Below are positions 36,195-45,899 of a stretch of DNA of 64,000 bases, in pieces. The notes under the pieces were generated by a model. That model was not told the DNA's origin. It worked only from the letters and a program-made list of their open reading frames with translations, and searched no databases. The stretch is taken from positions 248,001 through 312,000 of the forward strand of contig NC_089192.1 of assembly GCF_947507565.1 (NCBI RefSeq), given 5' to 3'. Position numbers and translations under genes: made by a program. The DNA is from Oscarella lobularis (lineage: Eukaryota; Porifera; Homoscleromorpha; Homosclerophorida; Oscarellidae). Position 1 is the first letter of the stretch. Each line of letters begins with the position of its first letter.

Positions 36195-36872
36195 TTAATT
36201 ACTTCTGACAAAGGCAAAACGTTCGAAAGCTTGTTTTTGCGTTGAAGTCAAACTTCTAAAACAATTTGTGATCATGCTCTTTTTCAATGTCCGGCAGTTG
36301 ACGTTGGGAAGAAATAACGACTTTTTCGTCCACGATATTAGATAGGAGGAGTTGCGTGAAGGGACGTCTTCGTCTTTGACGTCTTTGCACAAAAACTGCG
36401 CGTGGCATTTCGGCCATTTCGGCGACACTGTAACGTACATGTGAACCAGATCATCACCGGCATCCTAATTTTAATTAATTAATTAATTAGTATCTCGAGC
36501 TATTTTCTCGTACTCCACTGGTCACATACCTTTCCCGCGAAATAAAGATCGCCCTCGTCGTTAACTGCCAATTCTTTATCACTGGCACGATTTATCACAC
36601 GGGTCATACCGGTAGTTATATTTCGGACATAGCTGAACTTCGAGGTTTTGGTTTCTACTAGTACTACTCCTGGAGCCGTCGCGTTCGTGTTTTCAACGCT
36701 GTAGTACCCTCGAGTCGCCAAGTTCTTACAATGAAGTCCAGGAACCATATAGAACTACAAACGTTTGTGTATTCGCTAAAGCAAAAGTACGCCGGTCGAT
36801 CAATCTTACATCAACCGAATTCGCCGCTCCTGTGAGCAGCACCAAAAGAAGGCTCAGAAGAAAAATTTTCAT
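36195..36872 (-). CDS. Small secreted protein, possibly beta-trefoil
   Basis: ATG 36870-36872 opens a clear signal peptide, MKIFLLSLLLVLLTGAANSV. Two more exons follow: FYMVPGLHCKNLATRGYYSV to DEGDLYFAGK, and DAGDDLVHMYVTVSPKWPKC to the TAA at 36195-36197. The mature protein is ~170 residues with at least five Cys and Asn-glycosylation sequons (NAT, NIT, NSS). The stretch TRVINRASDKELAVNDEGDL has the spacing of one beta-trefoil repeat (V-I----S---LA---DG-L), as in FGFs and IL-1. Only one such repeat is convincing, so this is tentative. No family recognised. Confidence 0.6.
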
Positions 36873-37365
36873 GTCGCTGTGTTTCCTTTAGCTCCGTGTG
36901 GATCAGTTGTACTTTTCGATTCTGCAGCCCCCTTTTATATACGCCAGGCCGGCGATTTACTGGGCAAACTATTACATCATCTTGGGAAACGGGGGAAAGG
37001 ATAAAAAAAATCGCCGGTGCCGCGTATGGCACGGAAGCGAAAGACTTCCTCCCTTCTCAACTAACATGTCTCAAGGAATACGCGACTGTATTAGCGAGCA
37101 AATGCAGGCAGACTCGTTCTCGAGGCGGCGCTCTCATAAACTCCCTACTTTCTTCGTTTTACAATAGTACGACCAAGGCAAGCCCGAATAGGGCTCATTA
37201 CTAAGCGGAACCAAAGGAGTAATCAAATAGAAACGAATTAGAAGTATGAGGTGTTTAAAAAAAATGTAGGAAACCTTTTCTACAACATTGTCACAGACTG
37301 GATGATGATGATGATGATGAAGGATTTCTTGGAATACAGCAGCAGCAGCAGGAAAAGGACGCTCT
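36873..37365. other. Intergenic region
   Basis: About 490 bp between the secreted gene and the stop of the PH protein. It holds a (GAT)n-like trinucleotide run near 37300-37320 and a CAG run at ~37338-37350. I see no gene. Confidence 0.5.
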
Positions 37366-38409
37366 CTACGTTCGGCTCTTGAGAATCGACTCCTCCATCT
37401 TCCCAAACCACCTAGGTACAAAAGAAAAGATAGAGAATCCCGCCCCAAGGACTCCATTGGTCCCAACCTTCGATACTCCAACTCCGACGTCGCGTAAAAA
37501 TAAAACGGACGCATGTCGGCACGAGGCGGCTCGGCCATGAAATAATGTTTCTTTCCGACGCAACTCTGCCGTTTGAGCGTATATCCGGCCATGTGCATGA
37601 CCCCCTTCGCCGTCTGATCAGTCATATCGAGATAATAATAGAGACAGCCGCTCTTGAGAACGCAATAGCGTCGCTTCCACGATTTATGATGGAAGCCTTG
37701 TTTGAACAGCCAACCGTGGCAGTCGGGATCGCGTATCGATAAAGCGGGAGCGGATACGTTGTGAGCGCTACTGCCCATGGAGAGCGACGAGGGCGGGGAC
37801 GACGTCGTCGACGAAAACGACGAAGAGTCGACTTCGGAAACGATTGTAAGAGCCTTTGCCCAACTAAAGGAAAAGGGGGTCGGTTTCCTCTAAGGTTTCC
37901 TCTGAAGGGAAGTTGTAGTAGTGTGCGACTACGTATTCCCTCCTTTTCGCCTAGCTAACAACTCTATCCCCTCCTTTCCTTCCAAAACCGCAAGCCGCTT
38001 CCCCCTTCCTTATCAAAATTCGGTAGCTAACTAACTTCATTTAGGCTAACCTCGCGAACCCGTTTCCGTCAGAAAGACGACACGCGCGAAGTTTCTTACC
38101 TATTCATTTCTGCTTCGGATTCGGTGAGCATGTAGTACGTTCGAGCGCCGCCCTTTATCAATTTAAACGCCCATTTCTTGTCCAGATCCAGCGCTTTGCT
38201 AACCGTGTACCCGCGCAAGACGATAGCTCCGAGAGGCTGAATATCCTGCAAAAAAGAAGTAAGACTATGTCGATTTTTTAAAATAGTTGTTTAACCGATT
38301 CGTTTTTGTAGTAGTAAAGGCAGCCGTCCTTTCGCAAGACAAACCAGCGTCGACGCCAATTCTTGCGCACAATGCCCGTGCCGCCCTGTTTGGTCATATA
38401 GCCAGACAT
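37366..38409 (-). CDS. Tandem PH-domain protein
   Basis: Probable start ATG 38407-38409 (MSGYMTKQGGTGIVRKNWRR). First PH: WFVLRKDGCLYYYKNES, IQPLGAIVLRGYTVSK, WAFKLIKGGARTYYMLTES. A Ser/Thr/Pro-rich linker (SEVDSSSFSSTTSSPPSSLS) leads to the second PH: CHGWLFKQGFHHKSWKRRY, CVLKSGCLYYYLDMTD, MHMAGYTLKRQSC, then ELEYRRWFGKMEESILKSRT, stop TAG at 37366-37368. Both domains carry the K-x(n)-K/R-x-R basic signature of phosphoinositide-binding PH domains, so recruitment to PIP3 or PI(3,4)P2 is likely by analogy with TAPP proteins. The start lies 67 bp after the stop of the PDZ gene on the same strand. The two may be one PDZ-PH-PH gene joined by a splice I could not find. Confidence 0.75.
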
Positions 38410-38476
38410 GACGGGAGCGCCTACGAGATTCCACTAGCTAAGAAACCCCCCCTGGGTCACGTACTACTAATACTCA

Positions 38477-39449
38477 CTAAGTGATTTCGTCGTGTTTCTC
38501 ATAAGCTGAAACGATAGAGTCAAAGGCTGCGGTCCTATTAAAATCTTCTATTAGATATAAATGTACAAAAGGAGCCCCTATCTTACCCTCCGCTATGTAT
38601 TTCAATACAGTGTCGTGATTAACGTCCTCCACGTTCCTGCCATTCACTTCGATCAAGAGCCCACCCTCTTTGAGACCTGAAGCCTCCGCTTGGGATCCTA
38701 CGAGAAGCCGTCGGTTGCCAACGGCGACAGAAAAAAAGGAGACACCCACCCTTGTCTACGCCGCTAATCCAAACGGGTCCGTCGCCGCGAATCTGAAACC
38801 CGTATCCTTTCTTCGATTTAGTCAACGTTACCGTATTCGTTTCCGTATTCCGCGCTTGAAATACGACCTCTGACGCCGATCGAGCGAGTGTCCGGCGCCC
38901 CACGCGTCCGCCGGCACCGGCACCGGCGGCACCGCCAGACATCATTCTCCCCAATTCATCCCAATTATACGCATCCGGGTCATCGCCTCCGTTACCGCAA
39001 TCTCCGTCGTTGCTAAGCGACAACATGGCGACGTGTGCGGAAGCGTCGGACGGCGGCGGCGAAAGCGACGGCGCGAAGACGGCGGCGAGCGTCGACGGCG
39101 GCGGCGGCGGCGGCGGCGTTTCGTCGACGGCACGATTCGATTCGATGCGAACGGCGTCGTCGCTCATGCTTAGAGTTATCGTTCCGCCGCGAAGAAGAGC
39201 GGCGCCCGTCGCCGCCGTCGATCGGTTTTCGGTGTTCGATTTCCTATCCGGGGATTCGCTCATCGATTTTAGCTTTCTTTCGTAGTCGTAGTCGTCGTTT
39301 TCCGCTTCGATTTCGTCGCTTTCGTCGCAGGACGTTTCGTCGTCGTTTGCTTTCTCGTTTTCTGACGGCGATTTCGACGTGTACGTCGGTGGAAGTCGAC
39401 TTTCGTCGATTCGCGTGGCGTCGTCGTCGTTGGAGATGTCGTCGCTCAT
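38477..39449 (-). CDS. PDZ-domain protein with long disordered head
   Basis: ATG 39447-39449 (MSDDISNDDDATRIDESRLP). Residues 1-230 are acidic and low-complexity, with a poly-Pro run (TPPPPPPPS) and a Gly/Ala run. The PDZ domain follows: TVTLTKSKKGYGFQIRGDGP, VWISGVDKG, then after a ~60 bp intron SQAEASGLKEGGLLIEVNGR and NVEDVNHDTVLKYI, VHLYLIED. The carboxylate loop is GYGF, a normal GLGF variant. The frame ends YEKHDEIT at 38477-38479, inside a strong donor-like TTAGTGAGT, so the stop may be part of an intron in another isoform that runs into the PH protein downstream. Confidence 0.75.
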
Positions 39450-39627
39450 CTCCCGAGCGCTTCTGGAGTGACGAGAAGCGGCGACTTGGAGGGTTTTTCT
39501 CGCGTTTATGGCTTTGCTGTTAGCGCGAGTTACACATGACGTTGGTTTAGTGACGTCAATATAGATGCCGACAGAAAAGTGCAAGGACATAGACAAGCAT
39601 CAGACAGAACAGTACAGAAAGTCATAC

Positions 39628-42180
39628 TCATAGCTTATTATGAATCGTTCCTAAAAACAAAAGTAAAGTAGTAAATAAATACATTTAATTAAATAACTTA
39701 CCGCAATGAAATGAAAAAAACCGGTGTTTTTCTGACTTCATGAACGTGAATGAGTTGACACACACCTTCGTCTTTCCATTAGCAGTAAATTTAATTTGAA
39801 ACTGACTGCATTTTTTCTTCTGTAGACGTAACTTCAGACACATTTTGCCATTTCTGGGATCGTTATTCTTAAATTGCTTTTTGAAATCGTTGTCGTCGCC
39901 AAGTTGAATAACAGAACGCTCTCTGTTTCGTCTTCCCCCAAAGCACACCACCTGAACGGTCAAATCGTGAGTGCCTTTTCCTAAACTGTATCCAAATGAC
40001 ATATATCTTGAAAAACGTTTTCTTGGCCTTTTGGGTGAATTTGCAATAGCATAGCGACTGTCTTTCTTAAAATCTACACAAAAACGCTTCCTCGCTGAAA
40101 TAAACCCCCAAAGACAAAAATTCAATAATAAATATTTATAAATTAGAAACTAATTACCCGAAAAAAATTGAAATTTAGATGCTCGCCGCTTCCCTCTTTC
40201 ATTGGCGGCGGAGCGATCGGCATTAGAGACAGATACTCCCGTATCGGCGAGGCACGGAATGCAGACATCAACAGAACACGCGTCGCTTTCTGTCGACTTT
40301 TTCTTCTGCAAGGGCGCTATCGATGTTCCTTCGTCGTCGTCGTCGTCTTCGTCGTCGACGAGATTGACTGCAAACGAAGCAGCGCCGCACGGATCGTTTG
40401 TGAAACCGCAATCGCCGCTTGAAGTCGAGTTATCGCAGTTGGTATCGTCCTCGTCTTCTTCGTCGTAATCGTAATCGTAATCGTCGTCGACGTCGTTGTT
40501 GTAGTCGGAATCGGAATTGTCTTCGGAGTCGTCTGCATTGTTTTCATCGTTCAGTCGTGCAGCCTCTACAAGGTACAATTAATTAAATAATTAATTATAG
40601 CCACTGTTGACGGGAAATTTACCTGAACAATTGAATGCCTCATTGGCTGACAGGGAGGAAATTTCTAGTATATTGCTAGGGCTGGGTGAAACAAAACGTA
40701 CAAGCGTCCGTACAACGGCGGCCGTAGGTAACACTGAGTCGTTGACGCACGACTGATTGACTTCGAGACAGAAGAATTTTGAATCTATGGTTCCATCTCC
40801 CATAATTGTAGCGCTGCTGCGAGCAATGATAGCCGAGTCGTTTTGTATAGTGGAGTCGATATCAGATTCGACCATTTCTGCTTCGATTTGTACAGTTTCC
40901 ACTGTGCGAGACATTCGATAGTTGAATGAAAGAACGGTCGAACATATGGGAGCAAAGAAGGCCTGAGATTGAACGTAGCTGTTCTGTCGGATTACAATCG
41001 ACGGATCACTTCCGAGAAGATCAGCAAACGCGGGAAAAGGCGGAACAACGACAGTTTCCTCGACCAAATCTTAGATGCATTCACGTATAGCCTAATCTAT
41101 ATATTACATGTGAGGACTTACCGCATTGGGGTTCAGTACCAATCCACTGCCCATTATCGCAAAGAAGAGTCTGCGATCCCTGGAGAACGAATCCGAGGTC
41201 ACATTGAAATTGAGCCGTGAGACCGCCGTCGCTTATTGTCACTGTTCCGTTTTGAGGGTTTGTCAGTAAGCGACAGACTAAATATTTTTCCTGCTAAGGA
41301 ACTTGACATTGCAAAAGCCGCGCCGCTGCTTACTCTGAACACACAATGCGTTCACGTCGGTAGTATTGAGAAGCCTGCAATTCAAAACAGCAAGAGCGGG
41401 GTCGGAAAGAAGAAAGCCTTCCCCGCACGAAACGAAAAGATTTTGTCCGTCGTTCGACGACGTGATATTGAGCGCGCCCAATAAAATGGTCCCTTTAACG
41501 GGGCAATCTGCGCGGGGAAAAGAAAACAAATTAGCGTGAACCCATACATGATAGTCGCGGAACCAGGGCGGAAGAACTGTGACGTACTCGAACATGGGGC
41601 AAGGGTGCATTCTCGACTCTCGCTCGGACTTCCCGGGCACGGTTTCCCGCCTCTTTCGGGCCGCGGATTGTCGCAGATACGTTGTCGCGTCTGTAGGCCG
41701 ACGTCGCATGATCGAGAGCACGATGAATAGGACGTCCAAGACCCCCACTCCCCGTCTGGTTCACGAGAAAAGAAAATATTTATTCTCGATGTGGAGTCTT
41801 TGAGGCTTTGTACCCTTTCTACAACTTGGGGCTGTTCCTATCCATTCGCCACAAGCGCATTGAATTTGCGCTTGACCGACAAGGGTAAAGGAGGGATTGC
41901 ACGAGTAGCTCGCTTTGTTTCCCCCCACGATTTCGACGCTCCCGTTTCCGATGCGTTCAACTGCTGGGCACGTCGATGCTGTCGTAAATGAAAACAGATT
42001 TCAGTCGTAAGTGCAGACAAAGAGGGAGAGAAAAAACAACTTACGATCTACTTCCGACCCAAAGTGCTTTTTCCACCATTTTGACGACACGTCAGTTGAA
42101 AAAAATCCCGTTTGGGAGGCTGATTTTTCAAGGACGAGAAGGAGGAGAAGAGCGGCGGTGACGCATCGAGAGAACGTCAT
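39628..42180 (-). CDS. Secreted CCP/TSP1 modular protein, copy A
   Basis: First of three tandem paralogues. ATG 42178-42180 opens a signal peptide ([20 protein letters not shown]; an in-frame ATG 16 codons earlier exists). Domains in order: motif SSKWWKKHFGSE; CCP/Sushi 1 (CPAVERIGNGSVEIVGG to CGEWIGTAPSCRK); TSP1 (WGSWTSYSSCSRSCDVGLQT to GGKPCPGSPSESREC) with WxxW and CxxSC glycosylation motifs; a degenerate CCP (CPVKGTILLGALNIT...LCVQ); CCP 3 (TNPQNGTVTISDGGLTAQFQ to CDNGQWIGTEPQCG); an unrecognised beta-rich domain (PSIVIRQNSYVQSQAFFAPI to LSANEAFNCSG); a very acidic Asp/Tyr linker; a Cys domain (SSGDCGFTNDPCG, DACSVDVCIPCLADTG); RGKRRASK; and a C-terminal six-Cys domain (YMSFGYSLGKGTHDLTVQVV, FQIKFTANGKTKVCV). 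Last exon GTIHNKL, stop 39628-39630. Function unknown; extracellular. Confidence 0.85.
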
Positions 42181-42805
42181 GGTCGCAGTACTGAATGCCA
42201 AAAAGCGTCGCGGCGGACGTGACGTCATAGGCTACACCTCCATGTGAACGATACCATTCTAAAAGATACTATACATGAAGTAAGGTTTATAATAGAGCAT
42301 GCACTTTACCTGTCGGGGTAAGACAATGACAATATTTCTTAAGAAGCATCGCGCCTGATTCAGAACCTAAAACAAAACGGACACTGTATCAATGCTTGCC
42401 TTAGGAAATAGGAATAGATGGTCTCTCCACAAATCTGTTCCTTCTTCGGTTGATTGAAGAAAGTGATATCCGGGCGAGTTATTAATTCTATATATAGAAG
42501 AAATGAATAAATGTTTGCAGTGTGCCTATACAGTTTAGCAGATCTTTTCGACAAAGCATTCTCTTTCTCTTGCTTGACAACATTTTCTAGACTATAACAA
42601 GTCAACACTATGCGGAATTGAATAATATGTCAGCTTACCGCTCTGTTGATTTTGTCACTTCTGGAAAGCCCCTCTTGCTCTATCTGCAATTTACTCATAG
42701 ACAAACAAACCAACAGAAAAAAATTGACGTCATCAACAAGAAATTCTCACACGCAAGGACATAGACAGAAAAGTACAGAGAGTCGTCCAAACTGACAACA
42801 GTTCT
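42181..42805. other. Intergenic spacer A/B
   Basis: About 625 bp. The right-hand ~300 bp (from ~42500) is homologous to the spacer between copies B and C, so it belongs to the duplication unit. The rest is unique and without a gene I can support. Confidence 0.6.
42500..42805. repeat. Duplicated spacer, first copy
   Basis: Shares with 45610-45899 the blocks AACAAGTCAACACTATGCGG (one change), TCTATCTGCAATTTACTCAT, GACAGAAAA and GTACAGAGA, in the same order. It lies just beyond the stop of copy B as the equivalent segment lies beyond that of copy C. A shorter match is found beyond copy A near 39550-39625. It marks the ~3.1 kb tandem duplication unit. Confidence 0.7.
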
Positions 42806-45260
42806 TTACAGCTTATTATCAACCGTTCCTAAAACAAAAGTAAACCCAATAATAACACTTAATTGAATAACTTTACCGCAAAAAGAATTGTCGCGATCTG
42901 ACATGTACCTGATTCCTTTGACAGACAAACTGCTCTTTCCCGAGGCAGTAAATTTAATTTGAAACTCGGTGCATGTACCTTCCCTTCGCAACTTGAGGCA
43001 CATGTTGCCTTTTCTGGGATCAAGTGACCCGATTTCTTTTCTATAGTTCGTCTTCTTGTCCTTAGCAAGTCTAACAATAGTCCTTTTTTTTTCCACAAAG
43101 CACACCATCTGAACCATCAAGGAGTGACCGCCCGCTCCTACAGAGTATTCAAACGTCATATATGTTTTGAATTTTGGCATCTTGGGCGAATTTGTGATGG
43201 CAAGGCGACCGCCTGAGTGAAAGGTTGCACGAAATTCTGTCCTCGCTGCAAGTAAACACATGATACACAAAGGTTTCTAAATGAATGACCGATTACCTTC
43301 TAAATACATAGTTGATCGCTGATTCCTGTTCTTTGTTTGATCGACGGGCCTTCTGGCTTTAGAGACAGATATTCCCGTATCGGCAAGGCACGGAATGCAG
43401 ACGTCAATCGAGCACGCGTCGCTTTCAACCGACTGTTTCTTCTGCAAACGTGCTATCGGTATTCCTTCGTCGTCGTCTTCGTCGCGGAAGAGATACACAT
43501 CAAACGACACAACGGCGCATGGATCGTTTGTAAAGCCGCAATCGCCGCTCGAAATCGTATCATTGCAATCGAAATTTGTGTCGTTGTCATTGTAGTTGTC
43601 ACTTGTGGCATTGTAATTTGTGACGTTATCGTAGTAGCTGTCGTAGACTTCGCGCTTGATTCGAACCAACTGATTGTTCGCTTCTGCACAGTTTTCATTA
43701 ATTAAAATCAATGACTACAAACTTGAAATTTACTGTACCTGCTGGACAACCGGGCGCCTCATTAGCCGATATAGAACTGATTTCCAGTATATTGCTAGTG
43801 CTTGGGAAAACGAAACGCACGAACGTCCGTACAACGGCGGCCGAAGGTAACACTGAGTCGTTGACGCACGAGCTGACTTCGAGACAGAAGAATTTTGAAT
43901 CTACGGTTCTATCTCCGGCAATTGTAGCGTTTCTTCGAGCAATTACAGCCGAGTCGTTTCGTATAGTGCCGTCGATATCAGATTCGACCATTTCCGCTTC
44001 AATCTCTACCGTTTCTACTGTTGCAGACATTCGATAGTCGAATGAAAGAACGGTCGAGCATATGGGGGCAAAGAAGGACTGAGATAGGACGTAGCTGTCT
44101 TGTACGACTACAATCGATGGATTGCTTCCGAGAAGCTCAGCAAACACTGGAAAGGAAGGAACCTCGACAACGTCGCCAACCAAATCTAGATGCACACGTG
44201 TATGACCCTGTCTAATATACACTGCATATGTAATGAGTGCGTGGACTTACCGCATCTGGGCTCACTACCAACCCAATGCCCATTCTCGCAAAAAAGAGTC
44301 TGCGATCCTTGACGAACAAATCCGAGGTCACATTGAAATCGAGCGGTGAGATTTCTGTCGCTTAGTGTCAATGTTCCGTTTTGAGGATGCGTCAGTGAGG
44401 GGCAGCCTAAATATTTTTGTACATAGAGACAATTACGAAGGCCGTTGCCCTTACTCTGAACACACAATGCGGTCACGTCGGTTTCATTGAGAAATTGGCA
44501 ATCCAGAACGGAATTACTAGATTCTTCTAGAACGTAGCCGTCGCCGCACGAAACTTCGACAGACTTTCTATCCTCGCGGACTTTGACGGTAAGAGGACCA
44601 AAGACAAGTGTTTCGGTAATAGGACATTCTGGAAAAAAAACAGTTATTCATAACGTTACCTTGGCTTCCTTATATCCTATAGTGAATTAAAGACAGGTTC
44701 GTACCAGGTGGACACGGAGTGGCATTGCAGTCTTTACTCTCTGACGGACTTCCAACGCAATCCTTGCCGCCACGTTCCGGCGGCGGTTTGTTGCACTGGC
44801 GTTTTCGCGTCGCTTTGCACGTTTTCGTGCATGGTCCATAATCCCCCCACTCACCCCATTCCCCGTCTGTGGATGACATTGACAAAAGCGTCCAATTTTT
44901 CAAAGACACGACAGTCTATATGATCTTTACCTTTTCTACATTCCGGTGCGGCTCCTATCCATTCGCCACAGCCGCACGAACGCCTTTTTCGGCCCACCAG
45001 CGTGAAGGTGGAATCGCACGAATATTCGGCTTCGTTCACTACAACCGTCACGGTGCCGTTCGCGGGCTTTTCGAGTTTCGGACACGTGGATGCTGCAGGC
45101 AATAGTTGGCGCATAAAACGCGGCAACGAAAGGGAAAAACCTTACGGTCACTGGACTGCGAACCAAAGTGCTTCTTCCACCATTTTGACGATTCGTCGAA
45201 TGATGAGACCGAATTGGCCAGTAGAAGTGCAGCAAGAAGGAACGCAACGAATTGGGTCAT
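42806..45260 (-). CDS. Secreted CCP/TSP1 modular protein, copy B
   Basis: Middle paralogue with the same exon and domain order as A. Signal peptide MTQFVAFLLAALLLANSVSS from ATG 45258-45260; motif ESSKWWKKHFGSQ; CCP 1 (CPKLEKPANGTVTVVVNEAE to CGEWIGAAPECRK); TSP1 (WGEWGDYGPCTKTCKATRKR to CVGSPSESKDCNATPC) with WxxW and CxxTC; degenerate CCP; CCP 3 (CPSLTHPQNGTLTLSDRNLT to CENGHWVGSEPRCGK); beta-rich domain (PSIVVVQDSYVLSQSFFAPI). The linker begins with a dibasic RIKR followed by EVYDSYYDN, rich in Asn/Asp rather than pure Asp. Then SSGDCGFTNDPC, DACSIDVCIPCLADTG and the six-Cys C-terminal domain (YMTFEYSVGAGGHSLMVQMV). Ends GTVDNKL at TAA 42806-42808. Many N-glycosylation sequons. Confidence 0.85.
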
Positions 45261-45899
45261 GATGGAAAGACGGTCAATTGGCTAATGAAAGGGAACCAAC
45301 CAAAGCGAGATATCTATTATTAGATAACCTTGGCTTCCTCGCTTCCAATAACAACTAAATGTAAAGACCATGAGACCTTTCTTTAGTCAAACACAGCCTG
45401 GCTTACGTTCCTATTTATTTCATTCTCATTCATTTTTTAGAACCTTGTGCGTCTTCCTGCATGTGCACGCGTCTCGCTATCAGCGGCTAAATTCAGGACT
45501 TCGTGTTGATCAAAATTGACGTTTTTATAGATTCTTATCTTAAACGACGTGCACTCGACTTCCTCTGACGGATCATTATGCCTATACATGTTATGCACTG
45601 CGCACCTGAATAAATAAATGTCTGCATTGTGCCTAACTGACCTTCTTGACGACGCGTTCGCTTTCTCATGCTAATATTTTCTAGACCATAACAAGTCAAG
45701 ACTATGCGGAATTGACTATGTTAGCGTACCGCCTATTTGATTTCTGGAAAGCTCCTCTTGCTAGCTCTATCTGCAATTTACTCATCGACAGACAAATAAA
45801 GAAGACAAACTGACAGAAAAAATTGACGTCATCGACAAGAAAATCTCACGCAAGAACACAGACAAGCCGTAGACAGAAAAGTACAGAGAATCATTTACG
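45261..45899. other. Intergenic spacer B/C
   Basis: About 640 bp. Positions ~45610-45899 are homologous to the A/B spacer. The part next to the start of B has no recognisable gene. Confidence 0.6.
45610..45899. repeat. Duplicated spacer, second copy
   Basis: Second copy of the ~300 bp spacer described at 42500-42805, downstream of copy C. Same block order, with scattered substitutions and small indels. Confidence 0.7.

Noticed and set aside
39035-39523. 162-residue Arg-rich plus-strand ORF
   Set aside because: Shadow of the low-complexity head of the PDZ protein; no family resemblance.
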